Origin: Megasphaera paucivorans
GTDB taxonomy: Bacteria > Bacillota > Negativicutes > Veillonellales > Megasphaeraceae
NCBI RefSeq assembly: GCF_900103535.1
Contig: NZ_FNHQ01000002.1
Span: 1-64,000 of the forward strand
DNA: 64,000 nucleotides
Reading direction: 5' to 3'
The notes beneath the pieces are model-generated. The model was not told the DNA's origin, did no database searches, and saw only the letters and a list, made by a program, of their open reading frames with translations. Both the position numbers and the translations under genes were made by a program. This document shows positions 15,961 through 25,233 of the stretch, in pieces. Every line of letters begins with the position of its first letter. Position 1 is the stretch's first letter.

Positions 15961-16526
15961 CAGTTAAGATTTCTACAGGAGTAGTACGAATCAGTTATGC
16001 AAATATTTGGGCGCCAAAAGAAACGCCGTCCGGAACCATGAAATATAGTTGTTCGCTTCTTATCCGTAAAGATGATAAGAAGACACTGGCTAAAATCAGC
16101 GAAGCGCTGAAGCAGGTTAAAAACGATTCTGCCTCTAAAGAAAAATGGGGAAAAGTTGTAAAAGAACTGCATATGCCGATCCGGGACGGCGATACGGATC
16201 GCCCAGGTGATCCGAATTACGAAGACTGCTATTTTATCAATGCGAATGCCAACGAAGACAGGGCCCCTAAAATTGTAGACCGTGACAGAAACGAAATTCT
16301 CGATAAGTCGGAGGTATATAGCGGATGCTACTGCCAAGCGGTTATTACATTTTATCCGTATGCAGCCTCTGGCAATAAAGGCATCGGATGCGGATTGCAG
16401 GGCCTGCGAAAAATTAAGGACGGCGAACCGCTTAGCGGTTCTGTGGTGACCGACAGTGATTTCAGTGATGAGGATATCGAAGACGATGCGTTCGGCGGAA
16501 ACAGCAGCGTGGATGATTTATTTTAG
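15957..16526 (+). CDS. DUF2815 ssDNA-binding protein
   Basis: A 189-residue protein of the DUF2815 family, thought to be a single-stranded DNA-binding protein of phages (OB fold). Visible family features are the start KISTGVVRISYANIWAP, YFINANANEDRAPKIVDRDR and the central VYSGCYCQAVITFYPY. The C-terminal 25 residues are very acidic and end SSVDDLF, much like the DDLPF/DDIPF tip by which bacterial SSB recruits partners. It is translationally coupled to DUF2800. Confidence 0.87.
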   Translation: MTVKISTGVVRISYANIWAPKETPSGTMKYSCSLLIRKDDKKTLAKISEALKQVKNDSASKEKWGKVVKELHMPIRDGDTDRPGDPNYEDCYFINANANEDRAPKIVDRDRNEILDKSEVYSGCYCQAVITFYPYAASGNKGIGCGLQGLRKIKDGEPLSGSVVTDSDFSDEDIEDDAFGGNSSVDDLF

Positions 16527-16538
16527 GAGCTGAGAAAT

Positions 16539-18509
16539 ATGAGAACGCTCGCAATAGATATAGAAACCTACAGCGACGTCAACCTAATCAAATACGGAGT
16601 CTACAAATATGTAGACTCCGATGCTTTTACCATCCTGCTGTTCGGTTACAGTTTTGATGAAGATCCGGTCACGGTCATTGATATGACGCGACAGGAATTA
16701 CCGGATGACCTAATTACGTGCCTGTACGATATCGATATCATCAAAACGGCCTTTAATGCCAACTTTGAAATAACATGTTTAAGCAAGTACTTGCAGCGCA
16801 GAAATTTACCGCCCCTGCAGACAGCGCAGTGGGAATGCTCCAGCGTACTTGCCTGCTACAATTCCCTGCCTACGGGTTTGGCCAACGTGGCCAAGGTATT
16901 ACACTTCGGGGAGGACAAGCAGAAAGATGCGCGGGGCAAAGCCCTGATCCGATATTTTTCAATGCCCTGTAAACCAACTAAGGCTAATGGAGGGAGAACG
17001 CGAAATATGCCGGCAGATGCCCCGGACAAATGGGTCGAGTACATAGAGTATAACCGGCAGGACGTCGTGGTGGAAAAGGCAATCCGGAGAAAGCTGTTAG
17101 CCTTGCGGCCGCCGGATACCGAACATCAGGTGTGGTGCCTGGATCAGAAAATAAACGCTGCAGGTATTGCCGTGGATCAAACGTTGGTAAATAATGCAGT
17201 CATTATGAACGTGATACATCATGACACGCTGATGGAGGAAGCTACGGAGATTACGGGGCTTTCCAATCCGAACAGTGTCATGCAGCTAAAAGAATGGATG
17301 GAAGAGCAAGTAGGACGTCCGTTGGAATGCATGGATAAGAAAGCCGTGCAGGAACTTTTGGCAGAAACAGACTTACCGGTGAATGTGCGGCGTATCCTGG
17401 AAATTCGGCAGTTATTAGGAAAGACCAGTATCAAGAAATATGAAGCCATGGCAGGATCCATGGCCAAAGACGGCCGGTGCCGGGGCATGCTCCAGTTTTA
17501 TGGGGCAGCGCGTTCCGGACGCTGGGCTGGGCGCATCATCCAGCTGCAGAACCTGCCACGAAACAGCATGCCGGACTTGGATACGGCGCGGAATCTCGTA
17601 AAAGATGGTGATCTCGACGTCATGGAAATGCTGTATGATAACGTACCCGATGTATTATCCCAGCTCGTACGTACCGCACTCGTAGCACCGGAAGGAAAAC
17701 GGTTTATCATTGCCGACTTCTCGGCGATCGAAGCCCGTGTCATTGCGTGGCTTGCCGGAGAAACATGGCGCATGAACGTATTTGCCGAAGGCGGTGACAT
17801 TTATTGTGCATCTGCTTCTTCCATGTTTCACGTTCCTGTCGTGAAGCACGGCATCAACGGAGATTTGCGACAGAAAGGAAAGGTCGCCGAACTGGCCTTA
17901 GGTTACGGCGGTGGACCGCATGCTCTTGTTATCATGGGGGCACTGGAAAAGGGACTGTCCGAAGAAGAACTGCCGGATATCGTAGAAAAATGGCGTGCGG
18001 CATCGCCTAAAATTATTCAGTTTTGGGGCGCTGCCGACAGAGCCGCTAAAAATGCTATTCGTACCCGTAAACCACAGCGCATTAAGCAGGGCGGCCTTAT
18101 ATTCCGGGTTGCAAAAGGCGCCTTATTTATTGAATTGCCCAGCGGTCGGCATCTGGTGTACATCCATCCGCGGATCGGTACGAATCGATTCGGTGGAGAA
18201 TCCATTGAGTATATGGGGATGGAACAGACAAGCCGTAAATGGGGGCGCCTTGAAACCTATGGCGGTAAGTTAGTGGAAAACATTGTGCAGGCCGTGGCCA
18301 GAGATTGTTTGGCAATTGCTATGATACGCCTGGATAAGGCGGGTTATAAAATAGTGGCGCATGTGCACGATGAAGTGATTTGTGAAATGCCGGAAGGGCA
18401 GGGAAGTCTGAAAGAAGCCATTGCTATCATGACACAGAATGTTTCCTGGAATGAAGGACTCGTACTGAATGCCGACGGATTTGAAACTAACTATTATATG
18501 AAAGATTAA
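16539..18509 (+). CDS. Family A DNA polymerase with 3'-5' exonuclease
   Basis: A 656-residue phage replicative polymerase. The N-terminal exonuclease begins LAIDIETYSDVNL (Asp and Glu of motif Exo I). The polymerase domain shows motif A (DFSAIEARVIAWLAGE, about 391-406), motif B (RQKGKVAELALGYGGG) and motif C (HVHDEVICEMPEG, about 606-618). The order and length match the family A enzymes found in many Firmicutes phages next to DUF2800/DUF2815 and VirE-type helicases. Confidence 0.95.
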   Translation: MRTLAIDIETYSDVNLIKYGVYKYVDSDAFTILLFGYSFDEDPVTVIDMTRQELPDDLITCLYDIDIIKTAFNANFEITCLSKYLQRRNLPPLQTAQWECSSVLACYNSLPTGLANVAKVLHFGEDKQKDARGKALIRYFSMPCKPTKANGGRTRNMPADAPDKWVEYIEYNRQDVVVEKAIRRKLLALRPPDTEHQVWCLDQKINAAGIAVDQTLVNNAVIMNVIHHDTLMEEATEITGLSNPNSVMQLKEWMEEQVGRPLECMDKKAVQELLAETDLPVNVRRILEIRQLLGKTSIKKYEAMAGSMAKDGRCRGMLQFYGAARSGRWAGRIIQLQNLPRNSMPDLDTARNLVKDGDLDVMEMLYDNVPDVLSQLVRTALVAPEGKRFIIADFSAIEARVIAWLAGETWRMNVFAEGGDIYCASASSMFHVPVVKHGINGDLRQKGKVAELALGYGGGPHALVIMGALEKGLSEEELPDIVEKWRAASPKIIQFWGAADRAAKNAIRTRKPQRIKQGGLIFRVAKGALFIELPSGRHLVYIHPRIGTNRFGGESIEYMGMEQTSRKWGRLETYGGKLVENIVQAVARDCLAIAMIRLDKAGYKIVAHVHDEVICEMPEGQGSLKEAIAIMTQNVSWNEGLVLNADGFETNYYMKD

Positions 18510-18522
18510 GGGAGAAAAAACT

Positions 18523-18714
18523 ATGCGCTCAGAAAGCAACTTTTACAAATATTCTAAATTAAAGTATTCGTGGGCACTGAATAGCGCGATTGCTTGTATT
18601 ATCGATTACGCAACACAACATAATTGCGACGGTTGCCCTCTCAAAGGGTCGGGGGAAAATAAGCGTTCAAACAGCTGTAAGAATCGTTTAATTAAATATT
18701 TTATGAAAGATTAG
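18523..18714 (+). CDS. Small cysteine-containing protein, 63 aa
   Basis: Not recognised. Four cysteines (one near residue 24, CDGC, and one near residue 54 in NSCKNR) could bind a metal. The start has GGGAG upstream. The 3' end of the gene repeats the DNA of the polymerase 3' end (TATGAAAGATTA), so both proteins end in MKD, hinting at a small duplication at this junction. Confidence 0.55.
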   Translation: MRSESNFYKYSKLKYSWALNSAIACIIDYATQHNCDGCPLKGSGENKRSNSCKNRLIKYFMKD

Positions 18715-18726
18715 GAGTTGATTACT

Positions 18727-19110
18727 ATGGAATTAACAGAATATACGCTCAACAAACAACGAGAAATGGCACAATCAATCAAGAATTTATTGGAACAAGA
18801 AATTGTAAATACAACAGATGAAATTCGGCTGTCGGATATCAAGACGGGAGTAGATTACTGCAATGGCGCGATTGTTTCCTGCCGGTTGGCCGCAGAGATT
18901 CTGAAGCAGCAGAAGGAAGCAAAAAAAGCAGAAGAGGCAACAGCAGAACCGACTACACCACCTGTGGATGAAAAAACTACTGCAGATGAAGCGAAACCTG
19001 CAACCGAAGATAAACCAAAAAAACGGTCTCACCACAGAACCGCTAAGCCCCCAGTGGAAGAACCGGCAGTAGAGGAAGACATTACCGCTGATCTGGATGA
19101 CCTGTTTTAG
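18727..19110 (+). CDS. Phage protein with acidic SSB-like tail, 127 aa
   Basis: The N-terminal half is helical. The middle is a Glu/Ala/Pro/Lys-rich linker with a basic KPKKRSHHRTAK patch, and the end is acidic, DITADLDDLF. The last four residues are the same as in the DUF2815 protein, suggesting that both present a tail to a shared partner. The ATG at 18727 lies 9 bases after AGGAG; the TTG three codons earlier overlaps that site. No known family is recognised. Confidence 0.6.
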   Translation: MELTEYTLNKQREMAQSIKNLLEQEIVNTTDEIRLSDIKTGVDYCNGAIVSCRLAAEILKQQKEAKKAEEATAEPTTPPVDEKTTADEAKPATEDKPKKRSHHRTAKPPVEEPAVEEDITADLDDLF

Positions 19111-19121
19111 GGGGTGTCGGT

Positions 19122-20756
19122 ATGAAAATACTAGGATACGCGGAAACAGGCCTTTTGTGGGATGTGGTGCAGCAGTATAGAGGGGGTAGTTATTATGACG
19201 GAACGGAGAGTTACCCAGCAATACAGATGCACGTAGACTGCGGGCATATGTTTAGCTGTAGGTGGCATCTTGAGGATCACTACTGTCATACATATGATGA
19301 GGGGCAGCACTTTTACTGCCCTAAATGCGGAGCTCAGCTAATAGCTTATATGGGGTATTTCTACGAGACGGACCGCGAAGAATGTATACCACTCCAGATG
19401 TGGTTTCGGGTAACGGAGACGGCGACCACGGTAAACCTGGAAATAAAATATCAGGCAGTCCAGAGCACACCACGAGAAGAACCGCTGGGACTTATCCGGC
19501 AGCAGCGTAGACAACGGTGTACCCTGCAGGCGGATATCAAGAACCAGTGCCTGTATATCAAAACATCGGCAGGGACGACTACGGTAGATATGGTGGCGCA
19601 CCCCGATTGGCCGGAAACAACACCGTTGCGATATTTGACATATAAATCAAAAGCTTCTCGCGAACGCAAAGGGATAACCGATATTTTTAAGTTATGGCGG
19701 CAAACAATCGAACAAAAAATATGTAAAAAGCTGGGATATCATGTTCCTTCTATGTATGTAGGAACGTCGCTGCAGGGCCGGTATGGTATGTTCTTTAATG
19801 CTTTACAAAACATTGCCTGGCGGTTGGCCGCTCCGACAGCCCCTAAGTATGATCGAGATTCATGGGAGGTCCTCAAAAATTATGATTCAGAGGTGCTGGA
19901 CTATGAAAAAGAAGTGTTAGCACGTACGAGTAAAGGGCAGGAATATTACTCTGCCGTATGTGATGCCTTTGCACTGCCGCAGAAGAAGGCAATGCGTAAG
20001 GCGCTGAAAGACAAAGGCCTCTTTTCAGAAATATTATTCCAAAGAGCGCAGCACATCACTTCCAATTTTGATATGCTGCTGCGTATCGGGCAATCTATTG
20101 GACCTGTTAGGGGGGCAGGCCGTTACTATAGTGAGTATGGGTGCGAAGGTGCTGGATTTTGGCGTAATGAAGAGGTCATGAAATTTCTGCGACGAATTGC
20201 CCGCTTCTATAACGATGAAACGGTAATGCGCCTTTTAACGAAGTACTGCGAAACTCTTCAAGATACAGCACGCATGTATGTACAGCTGACTCCTAAAAAT
20301 AAAAAAGTGTTCTGGCGGCAGCCTCATGTTGGCGCCCGGGATTTACACGATGCGGTTATGGCGCTGCACGACAAGCAGAAGTATGCGAACCGGGTCATCC
20401 CGCAGACGCGGGAAATGAAGGCACTGCGGGACAGAATCAGCGGACTGGAGTTTTACACGCCGGAAGGTACACATCAATTGAATGCCATCAGCGCAGCACT
20501 CCATAATTGTGTGAAGTCCTATGGTGACCGGGCCGTGAAGCATCAATGCATCATCGTAGGAGTACGTACCGGTGACACGATACTGGCCTGCATCGAAGTA
20601 CGACAAGGAACCTTGATACAGGCCAAGCTGCTGCAGAATAAATTGGCGTCCAGCGACGCACGGATGAACAGCATCATCTGCGGATGGGTGCAAAAACATC
20701 ATTTGACACCCTGCTCCGATCTGCAGATGCCGGAACAGGAGCAGAAAGCGGTGTAA
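19122..20756 (+). CDS. PcfJ-like protein with N-terminal zinc ribbon
   Basis: 544 residues. The N-terminal region has paired Cys and His (VDCGHMFSCRWH, then FYCPKCGAQL), like a zinc ribbon. The C-terminal part, with LHNCVKSYGDRAVKHQCIIV, CIEVRQGTLIQAKLLQNK and a closing GWVQKHHL, is the PcfJ domain first known from conjugative plasmids. Its biochemical role is unknown. The location inside the replication module, between the acidic-tail protein and the VirE-type primase-helicase, suggests a DNA-metabolism function. Confidence 0.8.
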   Translation: MKILGYAETGLLWDVVQQYRGGSYYDGTESYPAIQMHVDCGHMFSCRWHLEDHYCHTYDEGQHFYCPKCGAQLIAYMGYFYETDREECIPLQMWFRVTETATTVNLEIKYQAVQSTPREEPLGLIRQQRRQRCTLQADIKNQCLYIKTSAGTTTVDMVAHPDWPETTPLRYLTYKSKASRERKGITDIFKLWRQTIEQKICKKLGYHVPSMYVGTSLQGRYGMFFNALQNIAWRLAAPTAPKYDRDSWEVLKNYDSEVLDYEKEVLARTSKGQEYYSAVCDAFALPQKKAMRKALKDKGLFSEILFQRAQHITSNFDMLLRIGQSIGPVRGAGRYYSEYGCEGAGFWRNEEVMKFLRRIARFYNDETVMRLLTKYCETLQDTARMYVQLTPKNKKVFWRQPHVGARDLHDAVMALHDKQKYANRVIPQTREMKALRDRISGLEFYTPEGTHQLNAISAALHNCVKSYGDRAVKHQCIIVGVRTGDTILACIEVRQGTLIQAKLLQNKLASSDARMNSIICGWVQKHHLTPCSDLQMPEQEQKAV

Positions 20757-20759
20757 CCT

Positions 20760-23159
20760 ATGAAGTACGATTTACAGTTTGATATAGCAACAGGGGCCAA
20801 CCGGTTTGCGGAGGTCTGGCGTACAAAGCCTATTTTGTGGTCGGAGTTTCTGCATAAGCTGGAGACTCCGGCCCGGACAGGCGAAACCGCAGCCGAGTAC
20901 AGGACTTTTAAAAAGTCGGATAAGGACAAGGCAAAGGACGTCGGCGGCTTTGTCGGCGGCAAACTGAAAGGCGGCCGCCGGCTGCAGCAGAATGTGATAC
21001 ACCGCCAGCTGGTTTGCCTGGATGCGGACCATGTGGATGACATGGATACATTTCTGCTGCTGGTAGATTTGGCCGTCGGGCATTATGCCTGGGCTTTATA
21101 TTCTACCCACAGCCATACATCGGAATCTCCACGGCTGCGGCTTGTGATACCGCTTTCAGAACCCATACCGGCGGAAGCGTATCCGGCTGTTGCCCGGCGT
21201 ATTGCCGATACTATCGGCATCGGTCAGTTTGATGTTACTACCTATGACGTCCACCGACTCATGTACTGGCCGTCAGCACCGCAGGATGGCACGTACATCT
21301 TTACCTATAATGACGCACCGCCTATACCGCCTGCGGACGTACTGGCTACGTATGAAGACTGGCATGACACGGCAGAGTGGCCTGTAGGTCCTACGGAAGT
21401 AAAAGCACGACAGACGGAGGCCAAACATCAAGGGGAACCGGCGGAAAAACCGGGACTTATCGGGGCTTTCTGCCGACAGTACACGATCACGCAGGCTATT
21501 GAAACATTTTTAAATGAGGTATATCTCCCGACGGGGCATGAAGACAGATACACATATGCCGAGGGCAGCACGTCTGCCGGGTTGGTGCTCTATGATGATA
21601 AATTTGCGTATTCCCATCACGGAACGGATCCGGCATCCGGAAAATTATGCAATGCGTTTGATCTGGTGCGGATCCATACGTTCAGTCATCTGGATGACGA
21701 TACCGACGACCGGACGCCTATCAACAAACGGCCTTCCTACGTGGCCATGATGAAACTGGCAGGAAATGACGAAGCCACGAAACAAGAACTGGCAGAACAT
21801 GATATGGCCGAGATTAGAGGGCTCATGACGGATGACGGCTTGGACCTTCCGGACGCAGAGCAGGACCAGTCCTGGCTCAAACACTTAGAACGTGGCAAGA
21901 ACGCGGCCATTAAGCCGACGGCCGAAAACTTCATTTTGATTTTATCGCACGATCCCCTATTAAAAGACAGTTTCGGTTTAGACGACTTTTCTCACCGCAT
22001 CCTGCTGAAGAAAGATTTGCCCTGGCACCGCAGCCAGGAAGGAGTTATCTGGCGTGATGCCGATGACGCGAGTCTCCGGAACTATCTGTCCAAGTATTAC
22101 AAACTGACCGGCCGGGGCGTCATCGATGACGCATTGACAGAGGTCATGGCGCAGAACCGGTTTCATCCGGTCCGGGAGTATTTAAAAGGCTTGCACTGGG
22201 ATGGCGTCAAGCGGGCAGAAACGCTTTATATTGACTATCTGGGCGCCGAAGACAACACGTACGTGCGCACGGTCACGCTGATACACTTAAAGGCCGCTGT
22301 CGCACGCGTGCTGCATCCGGGTATCAAGTTTGATCCCTGCATCGTTCTCTCCGGTCCACAGGGTATTGGCAAGTCTACAGTACTGGCTAAGCTGGGCCGG
22401 CAGTGGTTCAATGATTCTATCGTCAGCCTGCAGGGAAAGGATCCCATGGAACAGCTGCAGGGCAGCTGGATGATTGAGCTCTCTGAAATGCAGGCGGCCA
22501 ACAAAGCGGAAAATGACCAGATTAAAGCGTTTATTTCTAGGCAGGTGGATAAGTTCCGGGCACCCTACGGCAGGCGTACGGAAGAATTTCCCCGCCAGTG
22601 CGTATTTGCGGCAACAACCAATGATTATATTTTTCTGAAGGACCGCACAGGTGGCCGAAGGTTTTGGCCGCTGTTTGTGCAGGGAAGTGACCGGGATATC
22701 GGGGAGATAGATATAGACCAGATATGGGCAGAGGTGTATGAGGCCTATCGACAAAATGACAGCTTACTGCTGCCGGCAGACGTGGCCAAGACGGCCGCAG
22801 AACTACAGGAGGCGCATACAGAAGGCAGTGAAAAGGCAGGGTTGATACAGGATTATCTGGATAAGAAACTGCCGGAAAACTGGGATAGCTTAGACTTGTA
22901 TGACCGTAAGGCCTATTTAGAGGACTACGACGAGAGGGCACCCGATGCCGTCGTCGTACGAAAACGGGTATGCATCCTGGAGATATGGTGCGAAGCCATG
23001 AACGGCAGCCGACCGCAGTTAACAAACGCCGTTGCCCGAGAACTCAACAGTATCATGCAGGGAATGCGAGGATGGATGCCATATAAAGAACGAAGTGGGA
23101 AATTACGTTTTGGGAATATCTACGGCCTGCAAAGGGCCTACATTCGAATAAAACGTTAG
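20760..23159 (+). CDS. VirE-family primase-helicase
   Basis: A 799-residue protein. The N-terminal part resembles archaeo-eukaryotic primase-like domains (VCLDADHVDD as the metal-binding Asp pair, YSTHSHTSESPRLRLVIPLS). The C-terminal part is the virulence-associated E ATPase: Walker A GPQGIGKST (about 532-540), ELSEMQAANKAE (Walker B-like), FAATTN (sensor) and DRTGGRRFWP (Arg finger). Such proteins prime and unwind phage DNA. It starts four bases after the PcfJ-like stop and is followed by an iteron cluster. Confidence 0.92.
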   Translation: MKYDLQFDIATGANRFAEVWRTKPILWSEFLHKLETPARTGETAAEYRTFKKSDKDKAKDVGGFVGGKLKGGRRLQQNVIHRQLVCLDADHVDDMDTFLLLVDLAVGHYAWALYSTHSHTSESPRLRLVIPLSEPIPAEAYPAVARRIADTIGIGQFDVTTYDVHRLMYWPSAPQDGTYIFTYNDAPPIPPADVLATYEDWHDTAEWPVGPTEVKARQTEAKHQGEPAEKPGLIGAFCRQYTITQAIETFLNEVYLPTGHEDRYTYAEGSTSAGLVLYDDKFAYSHHGTDPASGKLCNAFDLVRIHTFSHLDDDTDDRTPINKRPSYVAMMKLAGNDEATKQELAEHDMAEIRGLMTDDGLDLPDAEQDQSWLKHLERGKNAAIKPTAENFILILSHDPLLKDSFGLDDFSHRILLKKDLPWHRSQEGVIWRDADDASLRNYLSKYYKLTGRGVIDDALTEVMAQNRFHPVREYLKGLHWDGVKRAETLYIDYLGAEDNTYVRTVTLIHLKAAVARVLHPGIKFDPCIVLSGPQGIGKSTVLAKLGRQWFNDSIVSLQGKDPMEQLQGSWMIELSEMQAANKAENDQIKAFISRQVDKFRAPYGRRTEEFPRQCVFAATTNDYIFLKDRTGGRRFWPLFVQGSDRDIGEIDIDQIWAEVYEAYRQNDSLLLPADVAKTAAELQEAHTEGSEKAGLIQDYLDKKLPENWDSLDLYDRKAYLEDYDERAPDAVVVRKRVCILEIWCEAMNGSRPQLTNAVARELNSIMQGMRGWMPYKERSGKLRFGNIYGLQRAYIRIKR

Positions 23160-23186
23160 AATTAATGTATAAAATTATTATTTTTG

Positions 23187-23499
23187 GTGTTACCAATTAT
23201 TTTCAAGTGTTACCAATTATTAGGAAAAACGATGTTACCAATTATTTAGTATTATACAAAAAGTAGAGAATTAGAAAGTAAGGTGTTACCAATTATTTTT
23301 TTTGGTAACACCAATTGGTAACACCTTTGAGCTAGATAGGGACTGAATTTAGTAACTGTTGTTACCAATGTAACCAATTCTATATAGAGATATATGAAAA
23401 TGAAACTTTAGACACGTGTACGCGCGTGAGGAAATTCTCTAAAGTGTCTAATACACGTACTTATAAGAAGGCCTTTGAATGGGTAACACTGGTAACACC
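23187..23499. repeat. Iteron cluster, candidate phage replication origin
   Basis: GTGTTACCAATTATT occurs at 23187-23201, 23207-23221, 23232-23246 (first base A) and 23283-23297. Inverted copies of TTGGTAACACC lie at 23302-23312 and 23315-23325. Further half sites lie at 23358-23380 and a double inverted site at 23482-23499. A second inverted repeat (TTAGACAC near 23408 with GTGTCTAA near 23443) lies within it. This is the only long gap inside the early operon, directly after the primase-helicase gene. Repeats of this kind bind initiators in iteron-controlled origins. Confidence 0.65.
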
Positions 23500-23528
23500 C
23501 GCATATGTATAAAAAATTAGGAGATAGT

Positions 23529-23843
23529 ATGAAAATTTTAGAAAAGGAACTAGAACAGAAATTAGTGCAAGGAGTGAAACGACTGGGTGGCTGGGCATTA
23601 AAGTTTACCAGCCCCGGGCAGGACGGTGTACCAGATCGGATTGTAATGATGCCGGGCAAAACGTATTTTGTAGAAATGAAGGCACCCGGTGAAAAGCCAA
23701 GGCCCCTGCAGCAGGTTGTGATCCGGCGTATGCGGCGTCTGCATCAGAAAGTTTTTACCGTGGATAGCGAGGAAGAGCTGGCCAAACTGTTGCAGTATAT
23801 GTTGGATGACCAATGCAAAATAGATAGAAGGGCGATGTTATGA
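23529..23843 (+). CDS. VRR-NUC domain nuclease
   Basis: A 104-residue stand-alone VRR-NUC nuclease. The core reads FTSPGQDGVPDRIVMMPGKTYFVEMKAPGE, giving the PD...E-x-K metal site, followed by QQVVIRRMRRLHQKV. Phage VRR nucleases cut branched DNA, such as Holliday junctions. The ATG at 23529 with AGGAG is chosen rather than the upstream ATG at 23505, which has none. It overlaps the SNF2 helicase start by four bases. Confidence 0.9.
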   Translation: MKILEKELEQKLVQGVKRLGGWALKFTSPGQDGVPDRIVMMPGKTYFVEMKAPGEKPRPLQQVVIRRMRRLHQKVFTVDSEEELAKLLQYMLDDQCKIDRRAML

Positions 23844-25228
23844 TATTTACACCACATGCGTATCAAAAAGAAGGTATCGAATATATTATAGGGCATCCGG
23901 ACTGCGGCCTGTTCTGGGAGATGGGACTTGGCAAAACGTCTACTGTATTAGATGCCATAGATGCCTTAATGTATGACTGCTGTTCCATTCGTAAGGTCCT
24001 TATCGTGGCGCCGAAAAAAGTAGCAGAAGCCACATGGCAGGACGAAGCGGTGAAATGGGACAATCTGCGAGGCCTTACTTTTTCTACGGTATTGGGAACG
24101 GAAGACCAGCGTAAAAAAGCCCTGCGGAAGGAAGCCGATATTTATGTAATTAGCCGGGATTCCGTTGTGTGGCTGATGGAGCTATGCCGTTTCCGGCCGT
24201 CCTTCGATATGCTGGTAGTAGACGAAAGCAGCAGCTTTAAGAATCCACAGGCCAAACGGTTTAGAGCACTTCGCAAGGCAAGGCCTTTCTTTAAACGGAT
24301 TGTTATATTGACCGGAACGCCGGCGCCAAACAACTTACATGATATATGGGCACAAGTGTACCTGCTGGATGCCGGCAAACGGTTGGGCGTAACGTTAAGC
24401 GAGTTCCGGAAAAATTATTTTAAACCAGGACGCAGCAATGGATACGCTGTATATGAATGGCTGGTCCGGGATGAGAAATCAAAAAAGGAAATATATAACA
24501 GGGTGTCGGATATCTGTATGAGCCTAAAAACGAAGGATTATTTAAAACTGCCCGAACGGATCGATAACATCATCCGCGTGCAGATGGATGAAACCGCCAA
24601 GCAGTGTTATAAGAGTATGAAAAAAGAAATGACACTGGAGCTGCATGGTGCGGAGATAACTGCCTTAAATGCCGCCGCGCTGTCCAATAAATTACTACAG
24701 ATGGCTAATGGCAGCGTGTATGAGGATCCAGATCCGAATGTGGAATACGTAGGAGGTTATTTCGGAGGAACAGTGCAGATCCATAAAGCGAAATTGAATA
24801 AACTGTATGAAATTGTGGAGGACAACCCAGGCAAACCGGTGCTTGTGTTTTATGCATTCAAGCACGACTTGTGGACGATCAAGTCTAGGTTTCCAAACGC
24901 GGTAGAACTGTCCGGGGCAGACAGCGTACGAGATTGGAACGCCGGGAAAATAGAAATGCTGGTGGCCCATCCGGCTAGTTGCGGATATGGCCTGAACCTG
25001 CAGGCAGGGGGCAACATCATTGTGTGGTATGGCCTGACTTGGAGCTTGGAACAATATCAGCAGGCCAACGCCCGATTGTACCGGCAGGGGCAAGATAAGC
25101 CGGTCATCATACACCACCTGGTTACTGCCGGCACCATAGATGAACAGGTCATCGCGGCACTGCAGCGAAAACGGACCGGACAGGATGCCTTGATGGAAGC
25201 AATTAAGTCGCATTTACGAGGAGAGTGA
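23840..25228 (+). CDS. SNF2-family DNA helicase/translocase
   Basis: 462 residues with both RecA-like lobes. Motif Q/I reads HAYQKEGIEYI and EMGLGKTST (about 27-35), motif II is VVDESSSFKN (DESS, the SNF2/SWI form), motif III is LTGTPAPN, and motifs V/VI read GYGLNLQAG and QANARLYRQGQ. It belongs to the compact phage SNF2 proteins always found next to VRR-NUC, and probably remodels or translocates along DNA during replication or recombination. Confidence 0.94.
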   Translation: MIFTPHAYQKEGIEYIIGHPDCGLFWEMGLGKTSTVLDAIDALMYDCCSIRKVLIVAPKKVAEATWQDEAVKWDNLRGLTFSTVLGTEDQRKKALRKEADIYVISRDSVVWLMELCRFRPSFDMLVVDESSSFKNPQAKRFRALRKARPFFKRIVILTGTPAPNNLHDIWAQVYLLDAGKRLGVTLSEFRKNYFKPGRSNGYAVYEWLVRDEKSKKEIYNRVSDICMSLKTKDYLKLPERIDNIIRVQMDETAKQCYKSMKKEMTLELHGAEITALNAAALSNKLLQMANGSVYEDPDPNVEYVGGYFGGTVQIHKAKLNKLYEIVEDNPGKPVLVFYAFKHDLWTIKSRFPNAVELSGADSVRDWNAGKIEMLVAHPASCGYGLNLQAGGNIIVWYGLTWSLEQYQQANARLYRQGQDKPVIIHHLVTAGTIDEQVIAALQRKRTGQDALMEAIKSHLRGE

Positions 25229-25233
25229 AGAAC

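Noticed and set aside
23187-23325. CRISPR array
   Set aside because: Repeats are only 13-15 bases, unevenly spaced, on both strands and without unique 30-base spacers; an iteron origin explains them better.
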